From Cristatella mucedo (Eukaryota; Bryozoa; Phylactolaemata; Cristatellidae), in assembly GCA_009760855.2 (NCBI GenBank), contig WPIO01000001.1:3246001-3310000 (forward strand): a DNA stretch of 64,000 nt, given 5' to 3'. The notes under the pieces are model-generated. The model made no database searches and was not told where the DNA came from. It was given only the letters and a program-made list of their open reading frames with translations. This document shows, one piece after another, positions 1-12,180 of the stretch; position 1 is the first letter of the stretch; every line of letters begins with the position of its first letter. A program made the position numbers and the translations under genes.

Positions 1-856
1 CTGATGAATCTGCACGAAATTTAGGTGTCATGTTCCAAAGTCACCTTTTACTAGAGAACCACATCAGCTCCACAATTAATTCTGCCAACTTTCAGCTACA
101 TAACATTGCTAAAATTCAAGCTCGTTTAGTTAGATAGCGATAAAACATCTAAGTCGGTCCATGCATCTGTGAAATCCCGTCTTGACTTCTGTAGCTCACT
201 GCTTGCTTGCCTACCGGCATGTGCAATCAGGCAATTACAGCTGGTGCAAAACTCTGCAGCTAGGGTTGTCTGTCGTGAGCGTCGCAGTTGCCACACCACA
301 TCACTTCTCACCGACCTGTACTGGCTATCAGTCAAGCAACACATCGAATTCAAGGTTATTTCGCTCACTTTTAGGTCACTTCATTCTTTGGCTCCAGCCT
401 AGCTATCAGATTTACTTCATGCCAAGCCAAACATCGTATCACCCGCTTTTCGGAAACTAACTGTTTACCTATACTTCGTACAAACCGCAAATCCTTTGGA
501 GACTGTGCATTTAATTCGTATGCTCCCAAAGCCGGGAACTCACTCCTAACTTGCGTTACGACATCCCCTGACTTGACCAAATTTAAAAAGAAATTAAAAA
601 CGCACCTATTTATGACGGCATTTAGTGGGTCACTGTGATTCGTACTTAATGTGCTTATGGGAGATGACATTTCGCGTGCTGCCACCAACCAAATTTGCAT
701 GCTGACCCTATGCATGTTGCCACTAATATTCATGCCGTTCATCAACCATGATACCCCTCACCATTCGATCGTGTTTCCTTTGCAGCAAATGTTGAGCGCC
801 TAGATAGAGATTGAGTCCTCTGAGAGCGCTTTATCAAGTTTATTATTATTATTATG
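1..856 (+). mobile_element. LINE 3' part (CR1/L2/Rex-like), decayed
   Basis: The DNA matches the 3' half of the better copy at 46.8-48.7 kb: the region after the reverse transcriptase core, the untranslated tail and the terminal hairpin. The reading frame is broken by several frameshifts; for example the conserved [16 protein letters not shown] segment is readable near 235-290, then shifts. The tail at 800-856 has the family's hairpin ending (AGCGCCTAG...GAGAGCGCTTTATCAAG) followed by an ATT repeat. The 5' side runs off the window. The superfamily is recognised from protein segments; the exact clade is inferred. Confidence 0.85.
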
Positions 857-1005
857 CTATTCTAGCGGCAGCTCCAGCAAGTACTAAGTCACTAAGGTTT
901 TTTAGGTCAGTTCTCTTAGGCTTGCGTTCATTTTCAGCTTATCCATAAATGTAATCATGATTAAGCGCAGATCATTATGGAACACTTACATCAGCGTAAC
1001 CTTCA

Positions 1006-1230
1006 TCTAATATCTGGCGAAACTTTGCAAATGAACCAATAAAACTTGCTCGTCGAGTATAACTAAACTTCCTCTAGGAAAATTATCATCATAATTTCCA
1101 GTAGGTAGATTCATGTGGAGCTCTTTAGTACCAAATAACTTGGCTGCAAACTTTTCTAGAAATCCAGATCCTACCTTTTGGGCTTTCAATGGTGCTGCAC
1201 TGAATCCTAAGAGTTAGTCATTTTTTACTG
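1006..1230 (-). pseudogene. Unassigned open fragment at the edge of the AT-rich relic
   Basis: A minus-strand frame of about 70 codons is open here and contains the segment KAQKVGSGFLEKFAAKLFG followed by a stretch with NLPTGNY. The amino-acid mix looks more protein-like than the neighbouring frames. I do not recognise the family. Its position at the edge of the Polinton-like block suggests it may be a remnant of one of that element's structural genes, but this is inference only. Confidence 0.25.
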
Positions 1231-1496
1231 TTTTACATTTGTCTATTTTATCTTTCTCTCTGTGAGTAACTAGTATTCTACTTTCAACAATTAGATTTTC
1301 TTATGTAAACCTTTGTGAAACATGAGTAGTTGATTTTAAAAGTATTTTCAATTGGAAATCACTTAATCCCAGACTCACAGGCACACGACTCATTTTTCTA
1401 AAACATTACCATCATTTTTCAATTCGTCCGTGAGTTTCAATATTATATAAAATCTGCATATAATTCATTGTATAGCGTCCAAAGGGAACTTATTCA

Positions 1497-1592
1497 GGCT
1501 CTTTACGTATGGCTTAGAGCTCAAGCCTACGACCTCGACCAGACCTTGGTCGGGGCAAGCACTTTAACCACTGGGCCAAACCAGCTCGGCAC
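1497..1592 (-). mobile_element. tRNA-like SINE (LINE-tailed family), 5' fragment
   Basis: Read on the minus strand, the segment begins with GAGCTGGTTTGGCCCAGTGG, continues through GTGCTTGCCCCGACC and ends with the B-box-like GTCGTAGGCTTGAGC. It aligns with the better copy at 62703-62852 and the one at 17842-17992. The A- and B-box spacing is tRNA-like. The 3' hairpin tail is missing or diverged in this copy. Confidence 0.7.
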
Positions 1593-1732
1593 GAATATCT
1601 CATCGGTATATCTCATCTTATGTTTTTTATTCTGCATATAAGGTTTCTATTATGATTGCAGATTCTGCTTTGTAATCACAAGTCTTTGAACTAATTTTTG
1701 AACGCTCTACAGCTTTTATACTTGCGTTCAAC

Positions 1733-1924
1733 TTAGGTGAAAAGTCAACTCAAGGTTTATCAACTAAGTTAATTCTTTTATTGAAATAATTCAATCTATT
1801 TCTGGCTTCAGACACGTCTACCTTTTTAGATAAATCAGTGTCAATGTCACGTTTAAGTAACTTGACCATCATCTTGAAATCTGAAATAGCATTATGAAGT
1901 GTAGAAGTTTGTACACTTAATGCA
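1733..1924 (-). pseudogene. Decayed coding fragment, helical, within the relic
   Basis: About 60 minus-strand codons are open and rich in charged residues with spaced hydrophobics, for example SDFKMMVKLLKRDIDTDL and VSEARNRLNYFNKRINLV. This pattern suggests an alpha-helical or coiled-coil protein. The frame then meets a stop. No family is recognised. It is probably part of one of the structural proteins of the surrounding Polinton-like element. Confidence 0.3.
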
Positions 1925-1971
1925 CTTATTCATTCTTCATGAGTTCTCATTGGAGGAGCTTTGGAGTATAC

Positions 1972-2076
<105 letters not shown>

Positions 2077-2084
2077 ATTCTTAT

Positions 2085-3050
2085 AAACCAGCTACTATTA
2101 CTACAACATTAATTGTTGTACCAGCAGTTCCTGCAACGACCGCAATACTCGCAATAATATAAGGTTGAGGAAAAGGTTCGCGTGCAGTGTTTTCATTAAA
2201 TCATTAATAAATTCATTAATTTATCAGTTCATAAAATTAATATTAAATCCTTATTTTAACATGATTCACGGACGTTTTCCTTAAACTTATAGCAGACATA
2301 GCAGGTAATATTCCTCCACTGCGCAATTAAATGAAATACTTGGACGATGTTTTCGAATCTAAAGCAGATGCATCTCAGTCAACCTGTTGACCAAAGGTAT
2401 TACTCAGACATCTACTTGGTTCTAGATACCAATCTGAATATCTTTTCTCAGCTTCTGGTAATATCTCATTTATATAATAACCAATTTCTAAGCTTGCTAC
2501 CGTTTGTATTTCATCTTTTTCATCAGCTATGGTCTCCCAAATACATTACCATATTTACCTGTGAAGATACCATAAACTATTTCTTGTATAAATAATCCGA
2601 GATCAACAATAATACCTACACCTCCAAAGAAACATAAAATTTGTATAGCAGCTCCGATAATTTCGAAAGACTATAAGACTTTGGATAAAGTTCTGGCTAT
2701 TTTATTAGATATTGCTAAACCAAATTTCATGGCTTTCTTGAAATAACTGTAGTAGCTGCCTTTGAAGCAGCATTTACACCAGTTGCTACTCCTGAAGCTA
2801 CAACTTTTGTTGTGTCCATTCCAGATTTGATTCCTTCAGAAATGTCTCCTATCATTTTCTTTGATAATGAGGTACTAATTCCAGTTACTGATTTTATAAC
2901 TTTTTTAATTGTATTAATCGATGAATAACTAAGTTAAATTAGGTCTCCTGTTCCTAGCTGGGAATACTTTAATCTTATTCTAGAACCAGATAAGTATGTT
3001 CTATAGCGTCTGTCACTTAGATTGATTCTTGTTTCCATTTTATATAGGAT
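2085..3050 (-). pseudogene. Decayed membrane-protein-like gene of the relic
   Basis: Several minus-strand segments look coding but are separated by stops and frameshifts. From the N-terminal side they are a Ser/Lys/Gly/Ala-rich stretch with SLSKKMIGDISEGIKSGMD and VASGVATGVNAASKAATV (about 2730-2900), a hydrophobic stretch IGAAIQILCFFGGVGIIVDL (about 2600-2660), and another hydrophobic run near 2095-2160. Amphipathic Ala/Gly helices followed by hydrophobic segments are common in minor capsid or membrane proteins of virus-like DNA elements. I do not recognise the family itself. Confidence 0.35.
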
Positions 3051-3289
3051 GTATTCATTATTGAGAAAGTTAAATGAAATTTGTTTGATAAATTTAGGCT
3101 ATAATGACAAAAAAGTTGTAGATCTCAGTCAACCAGTAAATGAACAGATCCAATAAGATTATACTATGCACTATTTGTGGATTTTTGAGGAAACCCAGCA
3201 ACTGATTTTAGTGGATCAATGGCAACTGTATCTAATAACTAAATAACTAAATCTAACTCAAAAATGGAATCTTAGCTTACTGCTAAAAA

Positions 3290-4344
3290 TATATGTGGAA
3301 TGGGCAAATTTTCTGCAGATGGAACAGGATTTCAAAGTAATAGACCATATAAAAATATTAACTATGGATCGCTTAATAAATTTCAAAATCCTTTGGAGGA
3401 GTATCTAATTCAAATCTTGATCTAAGAAACAATGCAATTACTAATTTTAGTTTTAGCGACGAGTTGAATAAATTAGCAGTTGATCAAGCAAAAGGCAGTA
3501 GTTATATTAAATACCTAAGAATTACTACTTACCCAAGTGTTTCAGAGATGGGAAATGTAGTACTTAAGCCTCCAATAGAAACTAATAAAGGCATAGGCGG
3601 ATCCTTTGTTCTTAATTTAGAATATGTTTATGCTTTTTTTTGCTAAAAACAGTGGAGACGCTATGAGTGGAAACTTATATATGCGTGGAAATGCTATTAA
3701 AGTTACTAATGATCCAGATGATTCAAATGATGGAGTTAGATTATGTTACTGAAAGAATTTAATGGCTAGAAATATAATGAGTGTAACCATTCAAGGAATT
3801 ATGGAGGACACACTAACTACAGATATATTTAGAGTTTCACGTTCTTTAAAGTGGGTTGGTAATATATGTAATGTCATGATACTGAGGGGGATAGTGTTAG
3901 TTGGTGCGTGCTACTCGACTCCTAATATTGGAATTAAAGTACTTATGAATCCTCCTTATATATCACCGGAAGTAGTTAGACTCTTATCTGGTATTTATGT
4001 GCAAGATACTAATGTAAAACTTAATGAAAGCACCTTCTTTAGATAAGGAAGTATATTATATAGTAAAATATTATCAATATATGTTTATAGAGCATTAAGA
4101 TAAGGCTAGAAACTATTTTTAATGAATGGAACCATAGATATGCATGGAAATAAGTTAAGTAACTCTACAAATACTATTGACTCTTTAGAGTCTGTTAGTA
4201 TGAATTTTGCTGGTAGTAATTATCGAAGAAAAGATTACTATCTTTTAATTAGAAGAAACATATAAGCTAATTATAAAAATACATCTCTCAAATTGTATTA
4301 AGGAAGATGATGCTGTAACTAAAGTTTATTTAGATACTAAGGTA
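3290..4344 (+). pseudogene. Fibre-like protein with M-x-G-x-L-x-M-x-G-N repeats, broken
   Basis: The plus strand carries pieces of a protein with the repeat pattern seen in fibre or tail-like proteins of large DNA elements. One copy reads GDAMSGNLYMRGNAIKVTND and continues with D-D-S-N-D-G-V (about 3655-3745). A second reads MNGTIDMHGNKLSN (about 4122-4163). The usual form in the family is M-x-G-x-(L/I)-x-M-x-(G/N)-N-x-(I/L) followed by a P-x-x-x-x-D-A-V segment. Stops and frameshifts separate open stretches such as 3464-3646 and 3762-4046. The LINE insertion at 4345 ends the readable part. The family reading is from motif memory; the link to the polymerase on the other strand is inference. 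Confidence 0.5.
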
Positions 4345-4583
4345 ATTTGTCACTGTGATTCGTCCTTTATGTGCTTACGTGTGATGCCACTGCTACATGC
4401 TGCCACTAACCACACTTGCATGCTGACCCTGTGCATGTCACCCTAACCATGTTATTTTTGTTGTTTATTGAGCATGCTACCACTAACCATTTGGTCGTGC
4501 TTCCCTTGCAGCTATTGGAAAGCACCTAGAAAGAGATTGAGTTCTCTGAGGGCGCTTTATTAAAGATTTTATTATTATTGTTA
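4345..4583 (+). mobile_element. LINE 3' tail (CR1/L2/Rex-like), solo
   Basis: This is the 3' untranslated end of the common LINE family. It contains GTGATTCGTCC, GCATGCTGACCCTGTGCATG and the terminal hairpin with AGCGC-like arms around TTGAGTTCTCTGAGGGCGCTTT, then an ATT repeat. It is 5'-truncated, as expected for target-primed reverse transcription. It inserted into the Polinton-like relic between the fibre-like gene and the polymerase. Confidence 0.85.
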
Positions 4584-4589
4584 TGATGT

Positions 4590-5480
4590 CTGATTCGTCC
4601 GGGAGTTCTAGTATAGATTTGTATTCTATCCTTCAATTGAATACTCAAGCATTCCATATTGTGGTAAGTTATTAATCATAGCAGTTAAATATAAACTACA
4701 TGCATCTAGGTAAACTATCAAATTATTTGGTTTAGATGGATTATAGCCATGTACCATTGGAGTATTTGCTAAAAGGTGTCTGGAGTTATTTTGACAAATA
4801 CCATTACAAATTGACTTTTAAATGTATCATAACAATCTCTATTAGTTAATAGCTCAACAGTAACTCTAGACCCAAAGATCTGCACGCCACACGAAAAGTT
4901 AGGTGTGGTTACAAAATTTGCAGGATCTAAATATCAATTTCGAAATCAACCCTTTTCTAAATCTTTTAAAAGAATGAGCCAAAAACAAAACGTCAGGCAA
5001 TAAAAATTATCCATGATAATTTTTCATTGTCATTTATTCATCTTACATTCAAACTCGTTCCAGACAGTTTTAGCATTATACAATTCAGAATCAGTCATCT
5101 CTTTCATGGTAACACTTCACTTAAAAACAATTTTGTCAGGTAATTTATCATTAGAAAACCTTTCCAACGAGTCCATGCATTCATAAGAATACTCTCCTTT
5201 GGTAACTAATAAGTCTAAGTTTCTACTACTGTACATTTTACTTGATACTTAATTGGAAATGGGAAAACTAATTATAGTATTTCCTTGTGTGGATGTGATT
5301 GAATCCAAAGATCCTAGCATGTATTGCATACTGTCCTTGAAAACTAGACCACCAACTCGAATCATTATGTACTTCCTTAAGTTTTTAGCAATTGGTTCTG
5401 CAACATTCAATAATTTTCAAGTGCTTTAGCAATAATGTGTAAGTTGTAACTCCTAAAGTTATGAAAGAAGAGTAGAAGTC
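4590..5480 (-). pseudogene. Protein-primed family-B DNA polymerase (Polinton type), broken
   Basis: Minus-strand fragments match the conserved middle of protein-primed B-family polymerases. In protein order they are a K-G-x-Y-x-Y-E-x-M-D-S-x-E-R-F block (about 5158-5205), a following N-A-K-x-V-W-N-E-F block, a degraded LPDVLFLAHSFKRFRKG segment corresponding to the family's T-D-V-L-L-L-A block (about 4965-5030), and the polymerase A-motif region VYLDACSLYLTAM (4677-4715), where active enzymes have D-x-x-N/S-L-Y. At least two frameshifts and several stops separate the blocks, so it cannot make a polymerase. Motifs B and C, which would lie downstream toward 4590, are cut off by the LINE insertion. 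This is the strongest evidence that the block is a Polinton/Maverick relic. Confidence 0.65.
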
Positions 5481-5559
5481 AGCATTTAGAAAATTGATTC
5501 CAGATTCCTCGTTACAAGAATTGTGGGCAGTTATACTATACATCTACACTATATTATAC

Positions 5560-6440
5560 AAGAAATCCTATATACTTATTTTTCAAATGAAAATGATCGT
5601 AAACCTTATGCATATTTTAATATTATCATTGAAAGGTCTCTTACATGTTCAAAAAAGATGACACTGTTGTAATAACTCGGTGCTTCCTCATTAGTTAACT
5701 CTTCTGTAATACTTTCAAAGTTATTTTCACGCAAGTTGAACTCTAAGAAATCATATACTTTGAATGATATCTTTAAGAAACCAAAAGAACAATTATCACC
5801 AAAACACGTAAGCTTATCAATTACATTCCCTGTCCAATCAACTATAACCTAAGCAGAAGAACATGAAACATGAGTGGCTTCACGAACATTTTTATCACGA
5901 TTTTCTTCATTACACACTAAAAATACGCATAAAAACGTAAGGAGCAATGTTCAAATGCTTAAACGAATTAAAAGAGATAAACTTACTGACTTCAACAGGC
6001 ATTGATACACAATTGTTACTGAATTTATATCGTCCCATAATTTCAAATGGGAGTAAACTTGATTTCTATCAGAAAACCTATAATATTGCTTGCCATCAGA
6101 TCCAGGTGGTCTGCATAATTCGTTACAGTAATTAATAATAAGATAGTACTCTTTACTACATTTAGTAATTAATTTCAATATATTATTTACATCAGGTTTG
6201 CCACAATCCTTGCTAGCTACCCGTAATGGAGCAACTCTTGACTCCGAAAAACCATAAGAATAGGTATTAATACTGACATTCATAACCTTTTTTATCTTAT
6301 GAACATCCATGACTTTTATTGGCCAACCATGATTGTAAATATATTCAAAAGATCTCACATGAGTATCTAACACGTTCACTACGTCATCAACGTTGACAAT
6401 GAGTTCTGCGCTCTTTGTTTCATATTGAGATCCTTGAATT
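5560..6440 (-). pseudogene. Unassigned decayed gene(s) upstream of the polymerase relic
   Basis: Two open minus-strand stretches look coding. One (about 5610-5840) includes CFGDNCSFGFLKISFKVYDF and FFEHVRDL. The other (5951-6379, possibly extending upstream to about 6440) has 142 codons from its first ATG and includes CGKPDVNNILKLITKCSKEY and CRPPGSDGKQYYRFSDRN. They share strand and base composition with the polymerase relic and may be its N-terminal part or a separate element gene. No conserved domain was recognised. Confidence 0.3.
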
Positions 6441-6960
6441 CTATAACTATAGACAAGTAGAGGATTATATATATATATATATAATCTTCTACATTTATTA
6501 AATTAAATCCTCAACATTTATTTAATTATTAATATATTTTTTCTCTAACAGATAATCTGGAGTATTACTGAAGTAACCTCCAGGTATAGGGATATAATTA
6601 GAAATAACAACTGTAAATAAGTAAAATCTAAGAAAAATGCAACCAGAACCAACTTTACTGCTAATTAAATCTTCAAAATTATCTAATGATAATATAACTC
6701 TATAGCGTTTTCAGGCTCACTATCCCTAGCTAATATTGATTTGATTGAACTCTTCTCATTTCTCTGTCACTGCTATCAAATATTTTCATTTCAATCCAAG
6801 TCTTAAAGTGAATTCTATCTAAAGACCAAAAGCTCAGTATTTATAAGTTAGTAGTCTGATACCTAAGTGAGTCCTTAAAGCCTTCGATGTCAGAAATTTT
6901 TTTGTATTATATTCACCCGTTGAAGTATTCCCACCATCAGTAACTTTAGGTGCAGTAAAC
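6441..6960. other. AT-rich remainder of the relic, no clear gene
   Basis: This segment holds a short (AT)n run at about 6463-6483 and fragments of minus-strand open frame, such as the stretch with FETWIELKIFDSS-like spacing near 6770-6810. All are interrupted by stops. The base composition shifts back to GC-richer DNA near 6965, which I take as the edge of the relic. Confidence 0.4.
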
Positions 6961-8295
6961 CCAACCTTACCAAGCCAACTTACCAACAAGTTTTCGAAGC
7001 TTCTTGTTAAAAGATGGCGAATTTTTACATTTTACACTGTGGAAGCTTGAGGCAAAGCTTTGGCACTTTGTGAGCCGAGAAAAATGTAGGCGGTGTAAAA
7101 GGTAAAAATACATCATCAAGGCTGCTGCTGAGTCGGCTGCACGCCGCTCGTTAGCCCTCCCCCGCCCCCTTAAGCGACTGCTTAACGTACAGCAGTCCAG
7201 AAGAAGCTGCCCATTGATGCGCATACTGCGATCAGAGTTCACCGGGTCATCCTTCACTACATTAACTTCAGCAACAAACACAAGCATGCGGCGCTAAACA
7301 GAGTTTCATTACGCATGGCTGTCAAGAAAACTTGGCCACCTTACGGTGTGACCACGCTGACCACTGAGATGGCACGGATCGTGTTTTGCTGATTGCAAGA
7401 GCACGCTTCGCGTCTGGTCTAGTCAGAACTTGAAAAGGAAGGTCCTTATTGTCCACTGGCAATATCAGCATCAGTAGCTCACATCCGCCGTCAGTCCCCT
7501 CCCCCCCCCCCGCTAATCGAGCGGTTGATTCGTCAATGGACTTGCTGCGGCGACTGGACGATCGATGAATACGGCTTATATAGTAGCTGAGCTCCTGGTC
7601 GTGACATACTGTATTGGGCTTGAGACCGCTTTCAGCCCAAATTTTTAAAGACCTCATTAATAGAACGACAGTGGTACGATTTCGTCTAGTCACATGCCCG
7701 CGAGCGTCTGATCGGTCAAGAGCTCAACGAGTTCAAGCTCAATGAGTTCAGCTATTTGATGGCTTCAGCCTGGAGCCATGCATTCTGGACAGGATGTGGA
7801 AGCGGCTTGTAGCGGCTTGTTGACCGTGGCTGCCACTCTGCTTACTCTGCCAGCGGCTGACGAACAACTTACGGGTGGTGCCAACAAAAGTATCAATGCA
7901 TGCTCACCGAGAGGCACGGGGCCTGCAATTGGCAACCGTGCAGCAAATTGGCTGGAGTTGGTAGCCCGCTCCTAAAAGGTCGAATGCACAGGGTTCGTCA
8001 AATGGTGCTCGGAGGTTGGCTCCAGCTGAACATTTTCGTCATTTTTGTCGTTCTGATCTCTCTATTAGCACGTAGCTTTGAACCAGAGGTAGTAAGCTAC
8101 GCACGCACACACACACACCCACTCACACCTACACCCAAATCCCCCCCATACACACAGAGACACACAAACTCCGTGCGAAGCCGCTAAAATCGCAACAACT
8201 AGTGCAGTGTGAGCTTTTGTCGATCGCGGCGATTCGCTCTGGAATCCAGAATCATGCGAAGAGCGTTTCCAGGACTTACAGGGCAACGTCACTAC
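6961..8295. other. No recognised gene
   Basis: Open frames of 106 and 123 codons occur on the minus strand (6967-7287, 7322-7693), but I recognise no family and see no splice-supported gene. There is a C-run at 7498-7511 and a CA/CCC-rich stretch at 8100-8165. Because a gypsy-like pol relic lies just upstream on the same strand, this stretch may hold its decayed integrase and LTR, but no motif shows that. Confidence 0.3.
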
Positions 8296-10460
8296 GGGCT
8301 GCTACCGAAAGTTTGTCTGTTCTGAACCACTTGTTATCATAGTCGACAATAGGCATGGCCATCGAGATGAACGATGTACTGCTGCCAGCATCTGGTATGG
8401 ATGTCGTGGATGTTCCTGCACACCGCTGAGGTCATAGGTCTTTTTCTTACGATTCTCTTGGAATTCGCTCAGTATGCCTGCTACCAACCGTCTACGGCCA
8501 GCTCCTTTCCAGATTACGTTAAAGTGGTTTCGCGGAGGCTTCTGATTCTCATCTGCTCCAAACGTGGCCAAACCTCAGATTTGAGCCTCTTCATTGTACT
8601 CAGCGCAGGTTTGCAATCACTCTCAGCCATCAGAATTAACCCAAAACGTACCAATGAAACGTTTCCGAGCTAAACTTTAGAGCCATCCGTTTTTTCGTTT
8701 TGGGCATGGCGTTAAAGTACTGGGGGTCAACGTGCATGGAGAAACGATGACGGGCGGCTGCCTCTGCAGCAATAATGCACCAAGGATGATGGAGGCGGAG
8801 AAGATACACTGACGTCAGCGTTACGGGTAAGGAAATTTCCTGCAAAGAAGCCTTGCAAAGAAGAATGGGCCACAATGTTTAAAAACTCAGCCAAGCTTTT
8901 GCTTTGCTGATTTTGCTCGGAAGCTCAGCTCCTCTTAACTTTCGGTAATGGCATAGACACTTGTGATAACTTACGGCAATACTTTGCTGTGTAATAACCT
9001 ATCCCTAATAGCCGTCAAACGTCGGCCTTAGATGAAGCTACAGTAAAGACTATGATAGCCTCTACCATGGCAACACTGGCTTATTACTCACGGCCGACAA
9101 CACGTGGCCCTTAATCTTCCCGAATCTAGCCAATGTCTAATTCAAGTGAGTATTTATTTGTATACTCACACACCGAGATGTCATCAAAATATTTATGGTA
9201 CCCGGAATGCCCAAAAAATATTTCGCAATAACGCGTAAAAGTACCCCGGCTGAGTGGGGCTGAAGCGTCACCTAAAGGCATGAGCAAAGACCTAAACCGT
9301 CTGAATGGCATTGCAATAATTTTGTTTAAAGGCTGCTGGCCTAATCGAGGGCCACCTAAAAAATGAACGCAGCTTTTGCTCAGCAGATCCAAGACAGTGG
9401 AACTCACTTTTGCACTTCTTACGCAACGACATCTACTCTCCTGCTGCCGGTTATGGCACATTCTTTTCAGCCGGTCTGAGCTTCTACTTCCATGCTACTC
9501 ATTACCACAACTGCTCTCCTGACTCAGTTATGCTTCTCACTTTCTCTTCGTTGCGTGAAATGAAGTCTGTTGGCTACCGAATGCGTACCGAAAACCGCTT
9601 AGGCTGTGAGTGCGCCATAAAAACCTTTCTTGCATAACACCCACACGGTCTGTGTGCCTTTATAGAGTTACAAGTAGAGATGCAAACGCAAATACTTTGT
9701 CTAGTTTACTGTAGTACCGGGAGCCAGTTAAGCTTACAAAGATCCCTTCTGGCGTCTCGAGCTGATAGTTTGTGCAGTATTCCGTCATTTAGTGTGTTGG
9801 GATGCATGCAGACAAAAAGTTTGTCGACATAGGCTTTGTCAATAATACAATCGAGCTGACCTAGTCAGATACGCTGGTGACTTAGCAGTTGTTCTGTTCT
9901 TCACCAGGGCATACAAGCAGTTCTCTCGAGTTGATCACACTACTTGTTAAGGACAAGACACACAGACTGAATATCTGGCTGGTCATCTTGGTGCAGTTGT
10001 ATCTTGGGCTGGCCTCGAAGGCATCCCAGCTTATAAAACACGTCGGAAAAATCATCGTCTGTCTTAAAATGGTGTGGTGAGCATGGGAGGGAAGAGCATA
10101 AATGAGCGATCTTTGATCAAGCGTGGCCTTTACCCTCAGGCTGTGCCTGCCTGGAAGAGCTGGTACTCCTTCGAATGCCACGTTGAATTTCAAGGTCTCC
10201 TGCCGCCCTTTGTACAACACAGCAGGGAATACGCCATAACCCCAAACTGACGTAGTTCCGCCTCCGCCAGTATAGAGCTTCACGCTCTTCCGTGTTAGAG
10301 CACCGTGGCGATGCAGGAGTATACAGCACGCGACATAACGTTGTAAGTGTATCCAATACCAAGCCGCGCTTCTAAAGTCACGGCCAAGGACGCTGAGAGT
10401 CAAGCCCGTTTATCTCTGACGTCCGGAGTCCACCTGAAGTATGGCGAGGAAGCGTTCAAT
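8296..10460 (-). mobile_element. Decayed Ty3/gypsy-like retrotransposon pol region
   Basis: On the minus strand, protein blocks appear in the order expected for gypsy pol. A protease-like LQVDSG sits at about 10422-10439. A block with KSVKLYTGGG... and FPAVLYKGRQETLKFNV (about 10170-10290) resembles the post-catalytic part of gypsy proteases. A reverse-transcriptase block has MPFRRFRSLLMPLGDASAPL followed by KYFDDISV (about 9165-9320), where gypsy RTs have M-P-F-G-x-x-x-A-P and Y-x-D-D. Frameshifts and stops lie throughout. LTRs and a primer-binding site were not found. The order PR then RT and the motif spacing support the call; similarity is weak enough that a profile search is needed. Confidence 0.5.
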
Positions 10461-12180
10461 GCTGACTGGCATGCCATTCCGAGGTAAGATGTTCTCAGCC
10501 GCACGCGATTAGGGAGCCGTGCACACAAGAGACTGAAGATATTTTGTCCTGGTAGCTGTCAGCGACGACGTGTCTCGCTGAAGGCCGTCGTAACCGTGAG
10601 AAGTATACTAGCACACAACGGTCAGCGCCATTCGGCAAACGCGACCCTAAGCATCCACCCAGACCCAAGCGGGTAGGGTGAGTGGGAGCGATCGCCGACC
10701 GCTGAAACGCAGTTTTCGCCACTGCAGCGTACCTGACGCAGCGGCTGCACGCATTCAGCGAGTTATCCGCAGCCCACAATGCTCCTTCCGGAGGACCCGC
10801 ACGAGGCAACGCACTTGAAATCGTGCGACTCAGCCGCTACCAGCATAGACCGGCACCCTCCTTCTGCGAGGGCCTTCAAGTGGCTCACGTGACCTTCAAG
10901 TGGCCTTTGAGGTTTCGGCCTCTCAGCTTTTCACTTACGTCATTTTTGCCTTCACTTTCGGAGCAAACACTCTTATCGTACGATCTGATCACGCAGCCGT
11001 TGGGGCCGCTCGTTGGCGCGATAATTGCAAAACCGCGCCGACCAAGCAAAGCCACGTAAAACAAGGCTGCGGTTTCTGACTCTCTTCGAAGCCGTCGTCA
11101 GAGCAACGCGTGATACCTTCAAACGTCTCATCCCTCATGCCGCAATGAAATGGGCACTGAAACGTCTGAGCACTTCATCTTGGTCAATTCCATCCGCCGG
11201 AGACGAGCCCCCCCCCCTCCTAGTCGAAGGTCTTGAGTATTTCTGTGGCTGCTTCGCGAATCGCGGCCGATAGTGGCGCGATGGCCACTTTGATGGCCCA
11301 AACTGGGCTGAATTCTCCGAAGCAATCGCTTATAATTCGATGCGGTCTTTCTATTAAAATCCCCCCACCCGAAGCAACATTCATATGTAAAAAGAAGGCC
11401 TCGGCAGGGCTTAACCACTGCAGTGTCGACAAATCTACGGCTGACAGAGCACATGGAAGCAGCAGAATGCCGATTGTTTGCCGCCGCATGAGCTCGCTTT
11501 ACTTACAGCGAGTCCCATTAGTCCAGCTCGCTGCTGCTCAGCGCCGACTACGCTGCAGCGTGGAAAGCAGCGTAGTCCACGTGTCAGTGATCGCCTACGC
11601 CCTCCCATCCTCGTGCTTGGGTTCGGCTCGCGTTGCCTAAACGTGCCTGCCCTCTGTGGGCTAGCACGTATTTCGCGGTGGCGGCGGCCTTCGCCGAGAC
11701 CGGCCGTTTGCAGCTGACCTGCGACAAGGACAAAATCATCTACCTCCGGTCAAACTGGTTGCCCAAGTGACCGAGAGCCTTGTGCCTTGTTTGCGGCGAT
11801 ATTCGAAGTTCCGCTCGCCTCGGCGCGCCGGCGAGAACCCCGACACCGCGCAGCTAATGCAAATTGCGTCACGCCCAACTGCAGTTCAATTCTATTCGCA
11901 CTATCTCGCCATAAAGCAGCTTGATGGATTAAAGAGACCATCGATCGATAGTTCTCTATAATTGCGCAGGACAAGAGTGCTGCTTCGCATTATCGGAGCC
12001 GCAGTAAACGGACTTAATAGCACCCCTCTTAAGACGGTGCACCCGATTCAGCATGGCAACGGCGTGGCACGCGATCTCGCGGAGTGCAATTTTTCGATGT
12101 TCCGGGAAGACAGAGCAACAGCAGACGGTGACGCATATCTATCCTCTGGAGGATCACAGATGACTCAGTCTAGCTGACCT
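10461..12180. other. No recognised gene
   Basis: GC content rises gradually through this stretch. Open frames on both strands (for example 11233-11640 plus and 11220-11489 minus) overlap each other and show no recognisable domain. The first few hundred bases may hold the gag end of the gypsy-like relic, but no zinc-knuckle could be read with confidence. Confidence 0.3.
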
